NCBI GenBank assembly: GCA_934454635.1
Contig: CAKSFR010000012.1
Coordinates: forward strand, 25,391 to 89,390
Source: an uncultured Ruminiclostridium sp.
GTDB lineage: Bacteria; Bacillota; Clostridia; Oscillospirales; Ruminococcaceae
Direction of reading: 5' to 3'
DNA: 64,000 bases
Below the pieces are notes generated by a model, which ran no database searches, was not told the DNA's origin, and saw only the letters and a list, made by a program, of their open reading frames with translations. Shown in pieces: positions 39,768-49,828 of the stretch. A program made the translations under genes and the position numbers. The first letter of the stretch is position 1. Each line of letters opens with the position of its first letter.

Positions 39768-41253
39768 CTTTTTTATCTCCTTTTTTAGCCCTCAGGAAAT
39801 ATGAGAAAATAAGTCTTGTTATAGTTTTGACCGCCTTTGCTTCCTCTATCGACCATGTTCTCGGCGAAGTACACTCCTCAAACGCAACCATTCCGAACAG
39901 TTTATTTCCGAGAACGCTGCCGCCCGATATGCACGATTTTACACCGTTCTTATTCATATAAGCGTCATACAGGCAGCCGTCTGACTTGCAGAAAAGCGAA
40001 TTGTATATTCCGTTAGAATCAAAAAGCATACGCGTTCCGAAGCGTTCTGCGTCGGTAACAGCTATCACACTGCCAAGCGTGCTTGGCATATTCTTTGTAC
40101 ACCATTGATGCGCTGCATAAAACCCGCCTTTTTCGGGCTTGTATTCATAAACCGTCACACGGTCAAGCGAAAAATGCTTTCCCGCGCGGGTAAGCAGCGA
40201 AAGTATCGTTTCGTCATTAACTCCCTGTTCGGATATATCAAAAGCGTAATTGGTAAGCATTGTCACAATATCCTGCGATGGTTTCAGGAAGTCCATTCCC
40301 GCGCGATACTGTTCAACGTGCGGAAGCGCGGAAAACGGCTGGTCTTTTTCCTGCGATTCGTTATAAAACGTATAGCAGCTCTTCCCCGCGTGCTTCGACG
40401 CATAAAGCGCCATATCAGCCTTGCGGTAAAGCTGGTCGAACGTATCGCCGTCCTGCGGATAAAGCGAAATACCGAGGCTTCCCGTTATCTTAGTTCCGTC
40501 CTCGCCTGCATAAAGCAGATCAAATATCCTGCATATATCCTTTGCTTTGAATTCAATATGACTTTTATGCTTCATTCCGCGCAGAAAAACGATAAATTCA
40601 TCTCCGCCGGTTCTGCCGACAACGTCGTTTGTTCGGAAAAGATCCTGCATTTCCTGAGATAAATCAACAAGAACGCTGTCGCCGAAAAGATGACCGAGCG
40701 TATCGTTTATTTGCTTGAAATTGTCAATATCAATGATGATAAATGCGTCAAAGGTTTCCCTTTCGTCGGTGCGCAGATAGTTACGAATAAGGCGCTTCGT
40801 TGTTTCCTTATTATATATTTTGGTGAGCTGATCGCGCTCCGCCTTTTCAATAAGCCTTTTTTCCGCGCTTTTCATATCGCTTATATCTTCCATTTTGCCG
40901 ACTACCTTGATGAGATGTTCGTGTTCAGCGTCAAAAACAGCTTTCATTCTGACGCGGTACCAACGGTATACGCCCTCTCTGTCCTTTAACCTAAACTCAA
41001 AAGCCGCTCTGTCGATGCCGTTTTTCACATTGTCGCAGAACTGCTCAAATGCGTCCGTATCGTCATTGTAAACCGAAAAATCTTCTTTGAACACTTGTTC
41101 AAAATCGGAAATCGTGGAAACGCGCTCTGAAAAGCTCTCGCCGGTCTTGTCAAAAAGGCGAAACAGCCCGTCGGCAGCAATGTATTCAAAAACTATATCG
41201 GTAGAAATCATCGCGATGAGATGCAGTCTTTCGTTAAAGTCAGCGTTGTTCAT
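39754..41253 (-). CDS. PAS-GGDEF-GAF diguanylate cyclase
   Basis: The 499-residue protein makes c-di-GMP from two GTP. It has an N-terminal PAS-like domain (residues about 10-125, ending VVGKMEDISDMKSAEKRL), a GGDEF domain (about 140-300) with DIDNFKQINDTLGHLFGD and the intact active-site RTGGDEF, and a C-terminal GAF-like domain (about 330-490). No transmembrane segment is seen, so it acts in the cytosol. The GAF domain after the cyclase is an uncommon order. No EAL or HD-GYP gene lies nearby. Confidence 0.93.
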   Translation of the reverse strand: MNNADFNERLHLIAMISTDIVFEYIAADGLFRLFDKTGESFSERVSTISDFEQVFKEDFSVYNDDTDAFEQFCDNVKNGIDRAAFEFRLKDREGVYRWYRVRMKAVFDAEHEHLIKVVGKMEDISDMKSAEKRLIEKAERDQLTKIYNKETTKRLIRNYLRTDERETFDAFIIIDIDNFKQINDTLGHLFGDSVLVDLSQEMQDLFRTNDVVGRTGGDEFIVFLRGMKHKSHIEFKAKDICRIFDLLYAGEDGTKITGSLGISLYPQDGDTFDQLYRKADMALYASKHAGKSCYTFYNESQEKDQPFSALPHVEQYRAGMDFLKPSQDIVTMLTNYAFDISEQGVNDETILSLLTRAGKHFSLDRVTVYEYKPEKGGFYAAHQWCTKNMPSTLGSVIAVTDAERFGTRMLFDSNGIYNSLFCKSDGCLYDAYMNKNGVKSCISGGSVLGNKLFGMVAFEECTSPRTWSIEEAKAVKTITRLIFSYFLRAKKGDKKDEDC

Positions 41254-41276
41254 TTTGTCATTGCTCCTTTTCGTGA

Positions 41277-42578
41277 TTATCCGATTTTCAGATTAAGATA
41301 TTTTTCGCTGTAGGAATTGTCCCTTTTATAGCAGACGCGCAATTTTGATCCGCTCCGTGCGACAATGCCGTAAATGCTGTAATCTTTTTTATTGAGCGTG
41401 TACACTTTTTTCGCTTTACCCGTCGAAGTATTCAGGCGATAAACGGCGTCCGCAGTATTGTAGTAAAGCGTATCGCCGACGCGAGCCAGCTTCAGATAGC
41501 TTTTTAAATAACACGTTTTTTTTGTCAGCTTTTCACCCGAATCTGTATCTCGATAAAGAAACCAGTTGGATTTAACGCGCTTCAGCACTTCGCTCTCTCC
41601 GGTTTTGGCATTATATGTGCAAATGTTGGTGTAAAGCGTGCTGTCGCCTGTTTTTTTGTAATTCAGCCCGGGCGAATCGGGGTCAAGCTCTGCATAATAC
41701 CATAAATCGCCAATTTTGTGGGTATATGAGCCGCTGTTTCGGCAGAAGATATCAGAATATTTCTTTCCGCCGGATTTCGGAAGTCCGAGCGTATTCCAGT
41801 CCCGATGAAGCTCCGAACTTTTTTTGCAGTCGGAATCGTTCAGCAGAAAATTCTTGTGTGAAATCATTCCGAGCGCGTCATAGGATTCGTTGGAAAGAGT
41901 ATAATAAGTCGGGTCGTCAGACGTCAGGTCTGTATGATACCATTCATCATCTATCTTCACATAATTCCAAGAATGGTTCTGACTGTCGGACAAAACTATC
42001 GAGCAATCCATTCCGAGAATGTCGCGCAGTACGTATATATAAGCAAGCGAATAACCCTGACAAACGCTGCTCCCTTTAACAAGGCAGTCATACGCGGAAT
42101 ATTTGGTGTGCGACTGGTCGTATTTGCAGTTGGCTATTATATAATCGTGAACGACAAGCGCTTTTTCCGCGTCGGTCATATCGGAGGTTACCGCCTCTGT
42201 GGCGTCAAGCGCAGCCTTTCTCAGCTTTTTGCGCATTTTTTCGATCTCGCTCTGCTTATAAAGGTATTTGAACTCCACCTGATACTTCGAGCCGGTTTCG
42301 CTGTACCTTATCGTTATTTCCTGCTTTACGAAAAACAATCCCGGCTCTGTCAGATAAAAGTATTTTATGCTGTCCGAGAGATCGGAAGTCGTCCAGCCGT
42401 TTGCTTTGACATATTTTGTGACATCTATCTCTTTCTGATATGAATTTGCACATTCAAGAAGATAGCCGTAAAATTCGGAGTTATCCTCTGCATTTACAGC
42501 AAAAACATCTGACGAGAGAAACAGAGCCGACGTGAAAACAGCGGCAATAACCGCGAAAAGAATAACAAACTTTTTCAT
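41277..42578 (-). CDS. Secreted transglutaminase-like protein
   Basis: The 433-residue protein has a signal peptide (residues 1-27, ending SSDVFAVNA). The transglutaminase-like core has the catalytic Cys in KGSSVCQGYSLAY (about 172), His in QNHSWNYVKID (about 205) and Asp in WYHTDLTSDDP (about 217). The C-terminal 190 residues form beta-rich repeats (GDLWYYAELDP, VGDTLYYNTADAVYRLN) like DUF5050 propeller-type modules. It probably acts on cell-surface or extracellular protein as a protease-like or cross-linking enzyme. Confidence 0.87.
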   Translation of the reverse strand: MKKFVILFAVIAAVFTSALFLSSDVFAVNAEDNSEFYGYLLECANSYQKEIDVTKYVKANGWTTSDLSDSIKYFYLTEPGLFFVKQEITIRYSETGSKYQVEFKYLYKQSEIEKMRKKLRKAALDATEAVTSDMTDAEKALVVHDYIIANCKYDQSHTKYSAYDCLVKGSSVCQGYSLAYIYVLRDILGMDCSIVLSDSQNHSWNYVKIDDEWYHTDLTSDDPTYYTLSNESYDALGMISHKNFLLNDSDCKKSSELHRDWNTLGLPKSGGKKYSDIFCRNSGSYTHKIGDLWYYAELDPDSPGLNYKKTGDSTLYTNICTYNAKTGESEVLKRVKSNWFLYRDTDSGEKLTKKTCYLKSYLKLARVGDTLYYNTADAVYRLNTSTGKAKKVYTLNKKDYSIYGIVARSGSKLRVCYKRDNSYSEKYLNLKIG

Positions 42579-42703
42579 TGCAAAACCTCCGAAAACACAG
42601 CTATATACAATATAAATTATACATTATTTTTGGCGGTAAATCAATAGTTTTTCGCAATTTTTGCAATATTTGAACCGGGGTAATGAAAACAGAGCAAAAA
42701 ATA

Positions 42704-42732
42704 TTGATTTTATCTGCGTATTATGATATAAT
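42704..42732 (+). promoter_or_regulatory. metA promoter
   Basis: TTGATT (42704-42709) and TATAAT (42727-42732) are 17 bases apart, 35 bases before the start. No S-box or T-box leader fits in this short space. Confidence 0.75.
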
Positions 42733-42766
42733 AAATGATATATATGCAAAAGGAAGGAAAAAGAGA

Positions 42767-43699
42767 ATGCCAATAAACATACCGAGCGAGCTGCCAGCAT
42801 ATCAGACGCTTCTCAATGAGAATATTTTCGTCATTCCGAGCGACAAGGCAAACCGACAGGACATACGCCCGCTGAAGGTCGCGATCTTCAACCTTATGCC
42901 TACAAAAATCGAAACGGAAACGCAGCTTCTGCGGCTGCTCAGCAATACGCCGCTGCAAACCGATATAACGCTTCTGAGAACAGCAACGCACATCTCGCGC
43001 CACACCGCATTGGAACATCTGAACACATTCTACAAGACCTTTGACGAGATACAAAACAATTTCTTCGACGCGCTTATAATAACCGGCGCGCCCGTGGAGC
43101 ATTACGACTTTCACGATGTAAACTACTGGGACGAGCTTTGCGACATAATGGAATGGTCAAAATACCACGCGTTTTCCACTGTACATATCTGTTGGGGCGC
43201 TTTTGCGGGACTTTATTTCCACTACGGAATTGATAAACGCACACTTCCCCGTAAAATGTTCGGCGTTTTTCCGCACCGCGTTACGGCCGTAAATCACCCG
43301 CTTCTTAAAGGCTTTGACGATGTTTTTTACGCTCCGCATTCGCGTCACGCGGAGGTCGTGCGTGAAGATATACTTGCCGAACCCAGACTTACGATCCTTG
43401 CCGACTCGGATATTGCCGGACCTTATATCATAGCCGACAAATCCAACAGGCAGATATTTATAACAGGTCACGGCGAATACGACCTGTACACGCTCCGCAA
43501 CGAATATGAACGCGACGCGGCAAAGGGCGCGGAGAACGTACCTCTCCCCTACAATTATTTCCCCGACGACGACCCGACAAAAGAACCGCGCTTTACTTGG
43601 CGCTGCGCCGCAAGTCTTATGTACTCAAACTGGCTGAACTTCTGCGTTTATCAAGAAACGCCGTTCGACCTGTCAAAAATTCCGAATCTCAACGCATAA
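42767..43699 (+). CDS. metA: Homoserine O-acetyltransferase (MetA type)
   Basis: MetA acylates homoserine at the first step of methionine synthesis. The 310-residue protein has the catalytic Cys in [15 protein letters not shown] (about 142) and the His/Glu pair in FITGHGEYD (about 235/237). The acyl-CoA-choosing position lies in [11 protein letters not shown]: Glu there, instead of Gly, marks acetyl-CoA rather than succinyl-CoA users in characterised members. The start ATG at 42767 has AAGGAAGG; an upstream in-frame extension overlaps the promoter. Confidence 0.95.
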   Translation: MPINIPSELPAYQTLLNENIFVIPSDKANRQDIRPLKVAIFNLMPTKIETETQLLRLLSNTPLQTDITLLRTATHISRHTALEHLNTFYKTFDEIQNNFFDALIITGAPVEHYDFHDVNYWDELCDIMEWSKYHAFSTVHICWGAFAGLYFHYGIDKRTLPRKMFGVFPHRVTAVNHPLLKGFDDVFYAPHSRHAEVVREDILAEPRLTILADSDIAGPYIIADKSNRQIFITGHGEYDLYTLRNEYERDAAKGAENVPLPYNYFPDDDPTKEPRFTWRCAASLMYSNWLNFCVYQETPFDLSKIPNLNA

Positions 43700-43720
43700 A
43701 AGTGAAAGGTAAGGTAAAAC

Positions 43721-45076
43721 ATGAAAAAAACATCTCTTGCAAAAAGAATTGCCGCTGTCCTTCTTGCAGCTTCAACGCTGGCTTCCTGCACCGGCAATAC
43801 AGCTGAAACGCCCGCGGACACCTCCGTGACCGACGCCTCTGCGACAGACAATTCTGCCTCAGCCCCGCTCTCTAACCCCGTTGCGGTCGATGAAAACGGC
43901 GATGTTGATATGGAAGTTGCTCTCGCCTATGAAACCGACTTTGACGCACTGCTGAAATCGCTCGACGAAAAGACCGTTGCCGAAGGCGATACCGTTTCAG
44001 ACAACACCAACGAGAAAACCAAGAAGCTTTACACATGGCTTCGTGAAAATTACGGGAAAAATATGATTTCCGCACAGCAAATGGGCAATAAATACGAAGA
44101 AGAAGACATTGTTTATTATATGCTCACGGGCGACCTTCCCGCAATAAAGGGCTTCGACTTCATTTTCACAACGACCGCCACCGACGCGGAAAGCCGCAGC
44201 GAATGGACGCAGATGGCTATCGACTGGCACACCAAATCCAACGGCATTGTGGCGTTCTGCTGGCACTGGAATGTTCCCCGCGACGTTAATCAGGATCCCG
44301 AATCTACCGCAAAGCAGTTTTATGCGGAAAAAATTGCAAATTTTGACATAAAAAATGCCGTAACGCCCGGAACAAAGGAGTATGAAATCGTTGTCCACGA
44401 TATTGACTTGGTCGCAATTGAGCTTCAGAAGCTCGAAGCGGCGGGAGTTCCCGTTCTCTGGCGCCCGCTCCACGAAGCAAGCGGCGCATGGTTCTGGTGG
44501 GGAACGACATCTCTCGAAGTGGGCAGAGGCGATTATTTCCAGAAGCTCTGGTATATGATTTATGACAGGCTTGAAAATTATCACAAGCTAACGAACCTTA
44601 TCTGGGTTTGGAACGGACAAAGTAAGCACACAATGGTTCACCCGAACACCTACGACATTTCGGGCGTTGACGTTTATCCAAACGCTGAGGATCATTCCAT
44701 TCAGGAGCGCGAATACAGAAATCTCGCGAAAATAACCGATGAAAGCAAAATGCTTGCGCTCACCGAGGTAGGCTATATTCCCGATCCCGACGAGTTCAAC
44801 GCAAACAAGGATACGATAAAATGGCTTTTCTATATGCCGTGGAACGGTGAATTTATTTCCGACAAATCAAATCTCTACGGCATTCCCGAGCTTAATACGA
44901 AACGAATGAGCGAAGAATTTCTTAAAAAGGTCATGGCGCATGAAAATGTCATCACTTGGTCTGAGCTTCCCGACTGGGGCGGAACTGAACGAAACATTCC
45001 GGATTCGATAAACAACAAGAAATTTTATATCGACCTGACTATCGAGGAGGCAAAAGCAAATGCTGACAACTCTTAA
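43721..45076 (+). CDS. GH26 endo-beta-1,4-mannanase lipoprotein
   Basis: The 451-residue protein has a lipoprotein signal (LLAASTLASC, Cys about 23), a Thr/Ser/Ala-rich linker (to about 60) and a GH26 domain. The acid/base Glu lies in VLWRPLHEASGAWFWWG (about 245) and the nucleophile Glu in MLALTEVGYIP (about 345). GH26 enzymes cut mannan and glucomannan outside the cell. It is the first gene of a run with an aldose epimerase, a GH3 enzyme and a PAP2 protein. Its end overlaps the epimerase start by 17 bases. Confidence 0.92.
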   Translation: MKKTSLAKRIAAVLLAASTLASCTGNTAETPADTSVTDASATDNSASAPLSNPVAVDENGDVDMEVALAYETDFDALLKSLDEKTVAEGDTVSDNTNEKTKKLYTWLRENYGKNMISAQQMGNKYEEEDIVYYMLTGDLPAIKGFDFIFTTTATDAESRSEWTQMAIDWHTKSNGIVAFCWHWNVPRDVNQDPESTAKQFYAEKIANFDIKNAVTPGTKEYEIVVHDIDLVAIELQKLEAAGVPVLWRPLHEASGAWFWWGTTSLEVGRGDYFQKLWYMIYDRLENYHKLTNLIWVWNGQSKHTMVHPNTYDISGVDVYPNAEDHSIQEREYRNLAKITDESKMLALTEVGYIPDPDEFNANKDTIKWLFYMPWNGEFISDKSNLYGIPELNTKRMSEEFLKKVMAHENVITWSELPDWGGTERNIPDSINNKKFYIDLTIEEAKANADNS

Positions 45077-45923
45077 AAACGGAAATTCCGCTGCGGTTAT
45101 CGACAGCAAGGGCGCTGAACTGAAATCATACAGTATAGGCTCAGTCGAACTTATGTGGTGCGGCGACCCGAAATACTGGGGCAAAACCTCGCCGTTTCTT
45201 TTCCCGATGATAGGCAATCTGCGTGGCGGAAAAACCTCGATTTACGGCAAGGAATATGCAATTTCAAAGCACGGCTTTGCGCGCGACAATGAATTTACGC
45301 CCGACGAAGAAGCCGAGAACCGCGCGGTTTTCACTTTTTCCGCAACGAAAGCAACGAAGCAGTGCTTCCCGTTTGATTTTACCGTTTCGCTTGAATATAC
45401 TCTGGAACCTGATTTTCTTAAAATAACATACCGCGTAACTAACAGCTCCGAACGCGATATGCCGTACTGTATAGGCGCGCACCCCGCTTTCGCGCTGGAC
45501 GGCGACATAAGCGGATACAAGCTGATTTTCGCGCAAAATGAGACCGTAAACAGCCCTGTTATGAATCTTGAAACGCGAATGTGGGGCGACAGCGACCGCG
45601 TAAACCGTCTGACCGAAAGCAACACTTTTCCCCTGCGCTATGACCTTTTCGATAACGACTGCGTTTATTTTGATACGCTGCACTCGAAAAGCTGCTCGCT
45701 CGTCAGCGACAGCGGCGGCGGCGTTAACGTAAGCTGGGAAGGCTTTGAAACGCTCGGAGTGTGGACACCCGACCACAAAAACGCTCCGTTTGTGTGCATT
45801 GAGCCGTGGTGCGGCTGCGACGATTACGATACAGACAGCGGCATTTTTAATGAAAAGCGCGGTATACAGACCGCACTGCCCGGTGAAACTAAAACATACA
45901 CAATGACTATCAGAAAAATCTGA
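45060..45923 (+). CDS. Aldose 1-epimerase family protein (LacX-like)
   Basis: The 287-residue beta-sandwich protein matches the galactose mutarotase-like family: SPFLFPMIGNLRGGKTSIYG (about residues 42-61), KHGFARDNEF with the family His, IGAHPAFAL with the second His (about 142) and CIEPWCG near the catalytic Glu. It would interconvert alpha and beta sugars released by the neighbouring hydrolases. The start has GAGGAGG inside the mannanase gene. Confidence 0.88.
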   Translation: MLTTLKNGNSAAVIDSKGAELKSYSIGSVELMWCGDPKYWGKTSPFLFPMIGNLRGGKTSIYGKEYAISKHGFARDNEFTPDEEAENRAVFTFSATKATKQCFPFDFTVSLEYTLEPDFLKITYRVTNSSERDMPYCIGAHPAFALDGDISGYKLIFAQNETVNSPVMNLETRMWGDSDRVNRLTESNTFPLRYDLFDNDCVYFDTLHSKSCSLVSDSGGGVNVSWEGFETLGVWTPDHKNAPFVCIEPWCGCDDYDTDSGIFNEKRGIQTALPGETKTYTMTIRKI

Positions 45924-45938
45924 AAAGAGGTGCTCTCT

Positions 45939-48215
45939 GTGAAGAAAAATGAAATAAAACACATTCTCAAAAAAATGACCGTAAAGGAAAAGGCAAGCCT
46001 TTTATCGGCTCTCGACGGCTGGAACACAAAGCCGATAAAGCGTCTCGGCGTACCGTCGATTTCAATGGCTGACGGCCCTCACGGACTGCGCAAGCAATAC
46101 TCCGCCGACGACCTTGGAATCGAAACGAGCCATCCGGCGACCTGCTTTCCGACCGCTTCGCTCCTCGCCTGCTCATGGGACAAGGAGCTTGCCGAAAAAC
46201 AGGGTGCGGCTATAGGTGAGGAAGCCGCCGATCAGAACCTTCAGATAGTTCTCGGTCCCGGAAATAACATCAAGCGCACTCCTCTCTGTGGGCGCAATTT
46301 CGAGTATTTCTCAGAGGATCCGTTTCTTTCGGGAAACATGGCTTCGGGAATTATCAAAGGCATACAGAGCCGCGGCGTTGGTACAGCGCTTAAACACTTC
46401 GCCGCAAATTCTCAGGAAACCGACCGCTTTGTCATTGACGAAATAATCTCAGAGCGTGCCCTGCGCGAAATTTACCTCGCGTCGTATGAAATCCCCGTAA
46501 AAGAAGCTAAGCCTACCACGCTCATGTGCGCATACAATAAAATAAACGGACACTACTGCTCACAGAACAAATGGCTGCTTACCGACGTTCTGCGCAAAGA
46601 CTGGGGCTTCAAGGGCGTTGTAATGTCAGACTGGGGCGCGGTCGATAACCGCGTTCAGGGCGTTTATGCGGGACTTGACCTTGAAATGCCGTCGTCAAAC
46701 TGCCTTAACGACAAGGAAATAGTAAAAGCATACAAGCAAAAGCGCGTTGCGATAGAGCAGTCCGACAGCCGTTTCGACAACACTCTTACGGAAAAGCAGA
46801 TAGACGTGTGCGCGGAGCGTATGCTTCGTCTGGTTTATTCGCTTGACGAAAAGAAAAGCGGAAAAAAATGCAACTACGAGGCTCATCACAAGCTTGCCGA
46901 ACAGGTTGCAAAGGAATGCATGGTTCTGCTGAAAAACAACGGGATACTCCCGCTCAAAGAGAACGCTGAAATCGCCGTGATAGGCGAAATGGCAGTTAAA
47001 CCGCGCTATCAGGGCAGCGGAAGCTCCCGTGTAAATTCCGTAAAAACCGACCTGCCGCTCGACGAGCTGAAAAAGTTCGCAGACGTAAGCTACGCAAAAG
47101 GATACTCGCTTGACGATAACAGCGACATTTCGGAAATTGAAAACGCTGTCGGCATCGCAAAAGACAAGGACGCAGTTGTTATTATTTCGGGACTTCCCGA
47201 CAACTGCGAATCCGAGGGCTTCGACCGCAGTACGCTCGATATTCCCGAAAGTCATGTCGAACTGATAAAGCGCGTTTACGAAGTGAACAAAAACATTATT
47301 CTCGTACTCTGCAACGGCGCACCGATAACTATGCCGTTCCTCGACAATTCCGCCGCAGTGCTTGAAGCGTATCTCAGCGGCGAAGCGGGCGCGGGCGCTA
47401 TTGCCGAAATTCTGTTCGGAAAAGCCTGCCCGTGCGGAAAAATCGCCGAAACATTCCCTCTTCGCATCGAAGATACTCCCGCATATCTAAACTTCCCCGG
47501 CAATGGCAAAACAGTGCGCTTCGGCGAAGATATATTCGTCGGATACCGCTACTATGAAAGGAAAAATATCCCCGTTCTCTTCCCTTTCGGATATGGTCTT
47601 TCCTACACTTCGTTTGAATATTCCGACCTCTCGTTCTCAGCAAAGGAAATCGACGAAAATGATGAACTTACGGTCAGTGTAAAAATAAAAAACACAGGCG
47701 ATTTTGACGGAAAAGAAATCGTTCAGCTTTACGTCCGTGAATGTTCGCCGAAAATTGCACGTCCCGTAAAAGAACTCAAGGGATTCAAGAAAATTTTCCT
47801 TGAAAAAGGCGAAGAAAAAACCGTTGAATTTACACTTGACCGCCGTGCGTTTGCCTACTGGGACGAAAAAAACGGCGACTGGCGGGTCGAGGGCGGAAAG
47901 TACGAAATCCTTGTCGGCGCGGCATCGTCCGATATACGCGTGAACGAAGAAATCATGATTCATGCGGAACACGCGCCGGAAAAGCTCACAATTTACAGCT
48001 ATCTGCGCGACCTGCGGCTTCACCCGAACGGAAAGGAAGCAATGGCGCATATTCTGAAGCTGATGGGAAAAAAAGAAGAGGACATTTTCTCCGATGATGA
48101 AAAAGATTCGCTCACCTCGCTGGACTGGTGCATTCTCCGAAATGTTGTAACAATGTTCGGATTGAAAATGACAATTCCCGAGCTTGAAAAGCTGATCGAG
48201 GAAGTGAACGGCTAA
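45939..48215 (+). CDS. GH3 beta-glucosidase-like enzyme
   Basis: The 758-residue protein lacks a signal peptide and should work in the cytosol on imported oligosaccharides. It has the GH3 N-terminal barrel (SMADGPHGLRKQ, TALKHFAANSQE, nucleophile Asp in KGVVMSDWGAV, about residue 230), the alpha/beta sandwich domain (VLLKNNGILPL, YQGSGSSRVN) and a fibronectin-III-like C-terminal domain (PFGYGLSYTSFEYS), plus an extra 80-residue acidic tail. I prefer the GTG at 45939 because AAGAGG is eight bases away; a GTG at 45930 is too close to it. Confidence 0.92.
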   Translation: MKKNEIKHILKKMTVKEKASLLSALDGWNTKPIKRLGVPSISMADGPHGLRKQYSADDLGIETSHPATCFPTASLLACSWDKELAEKQGAAIGEEAADQNLQIVLGPGNNIKRTPLCGRNFEYFSEDPFLSGNMASGIIKGIQSRGVGTALKHFAANSQETDRFVIDEIISERALREIYLASYEIPVKEAKPTTLMCAYNKINGHYCSQNKWLLTDVLRKDWGFKGVVMSDWGAVDNRVQGVYAGLDLEMPSSNCLNDKEIVKAYKQKRVAIEQSDSRFDNTLTEKQIDVCAERMLRLVYSLDEKKSGKKCNYEAHHKLAEQVAKECMVLLKNNGILPLKENAEIAVIGEMAVKPRYQGSGSSRVNSVKTDLPLDELKKFADVSYAKGYSLDDNSDISEIENAVGIAKDKDAVVIISGLPDNCESEGFDRSTLDIPESHVELIKRVYEVNKNIILVLCNGAPITMPFLDNSAAVLEAYLSGEAGAGAIAEILFGKACPCGKIAETFPLRIEDTPAYLNFPGNGKTVRFGEDIFVGYRYYERKNIPVLFPFGYGLSYTSFEYSDLSFSAKEIDENDELTVSVKIKNTGDFDGKEIVQLYVRECSPKIARPVKELKGFKKIFLEKGEEKTVEFTLDRRAFAYWDEKNGDWRVEGGKYEILVGAASSDIRVNEEIMIHAEHAPEKLTIYSYLRDLRLHPNGKEAMAHILKLMGKKEEDIFSDDEKDSLTSLDWCILRNVVTMFGLKMTIPELEKLIEEVNG

Positions 48216-48764
48216 ATGGAATGGCTCCAGACGCTGGATTTTCAAATCCTCGACGGCATACAAAGCGCGCTTAAATGCGGCGCTCTGGATGTCATAATGA
48301 CAATAGTTTCAAAGCTTGGCGGCGGCATAATATGGGGCGTTTTCGGTATCCTGTTTCTTTTTTTCAGGAAGCGCTGCGCGGACGGAATAGCAATACTCTC
48401 CGCGCTTGCTTTTGCGGCGCTTCTGACAGAATTTGCAGTAAAGCTGATATTCCTGCGTGAACGCCCGTTTGAACTTAACCCCGAACACGTTTTGATAATC
48501 CCACCGCCTTTCGGAACGTCTTTCCCGTCGGGTCATACCACCACTTCATTTGCCGCAGCGGTGCAGTTTTTCCGCGTAAATAAGAGGTGCGGATTTATAG
48601 CGTGCGGTTTCGCCGCGCTGGTTGCTTTCTCGCGATTATATCTGTACGTTCATTTTCCGAGCGATGTGTTGGCAGGGTGCGTTTGGGGACTGCTTATCGG
48701 TTTTGTATGCACAAAGCTCGTAAATCTGCTTCAAAAAAAATTCAGCAAAAATAAAACAGAATAA
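48216..48764 (+). CDS. PAP2-family membrane phosphatase
   Basis: The 182-residue protein has five or so membrane helices and the three PAP2 motifs: KLIFLRERPF (residues about 74-83), PSGHTTTSF (about 104-112) and SRLYLYVHFPSDV (about 138-150). Such enzymes remove phosphate from undecaprenyl-PP or phosphatidate at the outer membrane face. It starts at the base after the GH3 stop, so it is translationally linked to the mannan operon, for no obvious functional reason. Confidence 0.9.
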   Translation: MEWLQTLDFQILDGIQSALKCGALDVIMTIVSKLGGGIIWGVFGILFLFFRKRCADGIAILSALAFAALLTEFAVKLIFLRERPFELNPEHVLIIPPPFGTSFPSGHTTTSFAAAVQFFRVNKRCGFIACGFAALVAFSRLYLYVHFPSDVLAGCVWGLLIGFVCTKLVNLLQKKFSKNKTE

Positions 48765-48768
48765 ATTT

Positions 48769-48824
48769 TACCGCCTTTGTCGGGTATAATAACATCAGTC
48801 ACGTTATTTACACGAAAGGCGGTA
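48769..48824 (+). promoter_or_regulatory. Hairpin masking the ribosome binding site of the dehydrogenase gene
   Basis: TACCGCCTTT (48769-48778) pairs with AAAGGCGGTA (48815-48824). The right arm contains the binding site AAAGGCGG of the next gene, and T residues follow, so the structure could end transcription or limit translation. A TATAAT lies in the loop (48785-48790). Confidence 0.5.
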
Positions 48825-48829
48825 TTTTT

Positions 48830-49819
48830 ATGATTAAAGCTGCAATGTTCGACGCAAAACCGTATGATAAAGCAGGATTTGAAAAATTTCTGGACGGAAA
48901 AGATATAAAGCTGAAAATGTTTGAAACAAAGCTGAACGAGGACACGGCAGAGCTTTCACACGGCTATGACGCGGTTGTTGCATTTGTCAACGACGACATT
49001 TCACGGGGGGTTATAGACATTCTCTGTGAAAACGGCGTTCGACTTATTGCAATGCGGTGCGCAGGCTTCAACAACATTGACGTGAAATACGCGCTCGGAA
49101 AAATACCGATAGTGCGCGTTCCTGATTATTCTCCGTACGCAGTTGCGGAACACGCAATGGCAATGCTTCTAACAAGCATAAGACGCATACACAAAGCGTA
49201 TATTCGCACGAAAGACTTCAATTTCAGCCTCAACGGACTTATCGGGTTTGACTTTCACGGCAAAACCGTGGGAGTTGTCGGAACGGGCAAGATAGGCCGC
49301 TGCTTTATCGACATCTGCCGAGGGTTCGGTATGAACGTAATCGCGTACGACCCCTACCCTGCCGCAGACAGCGGAATTGAATATGTTTCGCTTGACGAGC
49401 TGTTCAGAAGAAGCAATATAATCTCGCTTCACTGCCCTCTTACCCCCGAAACAAATCATCTCGTAAACGAAGAAACGATAGCAAAAATGAAAACAGGCGT
49501 TGTTATCGTCAACACCTCGCGCGGCGCGCTTATTGACACGGACGCTCTGTTGAACGGAATAAAATCAAAGCGGATAGGCGCGGCGTGCCTTGACGTTTAC
49601 GAGGAAGAATCCGACATCTTCTTTGAGGATTACTCCGGACACATCGTTCAGGACGACACGCTGGCGCGGCTTACGACGATGCCGAATGTGCTTATCACGT
49701 CGCATCAGGCTTTTCTGACAGAGGAAGCACTGAATAATATCGCCGAAACGACCATAAACAATATTTCCTCCTTTTTTGAAAAAGGCGAGCTAAAAAATGA
49801 AGTGAAATTTAGGCAGTAA
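48830..49819 (+). CDS. D-2-hydroxyacid dehydrogenase (D-lactate dehydrogenase-like)
   Basis: The 329-residue NAD enzyme has VVGTGKIGRCFIDICRGFG (about residues 146-164), the catalytic Arg in VNTSRGALIDTDAL (about 235), Glu in LDVYEEESD (about 264) and His in LITSHQAFLTEEA (about 296). The spacing and the DYSGHIVQDDTL segment match fermentative D-lactate dehydrogenases (LdhA). It would regenerate NAD by reducing pyruvate to D-lactate. Confidence 0.9.
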   Translation: MIKAAMFDAKPYDKAGFEKFLDGKDIKLKMFETKLNEDTAELSHGYDAVVAFVNDDISRGVIDILCENGVRLIAMRCAGFNNIDVKYALGKIPIVRVPDYSPYAVAEHAMAMLLTSIRRIHKAYIRTKDFNFSLNGLIGFDFHGKTVGVVGTGKIGRCFIDICRGFGMNVIAYDPYPAADSGIEYVSLDELFRRSNIISLHCPLTPETNHLVNEETIAKMKTGVVIVNTSRGALIDTDALLNGIKSKRIGAACLDVYEEESDIFFEDYSGHIVQDDTLARLTTMPNVLITSHQAFLTEEALNNIAETTINNISSFFEKGELKNEVKFRQ

Positions 49820-49828
49820 TATTTCCGA

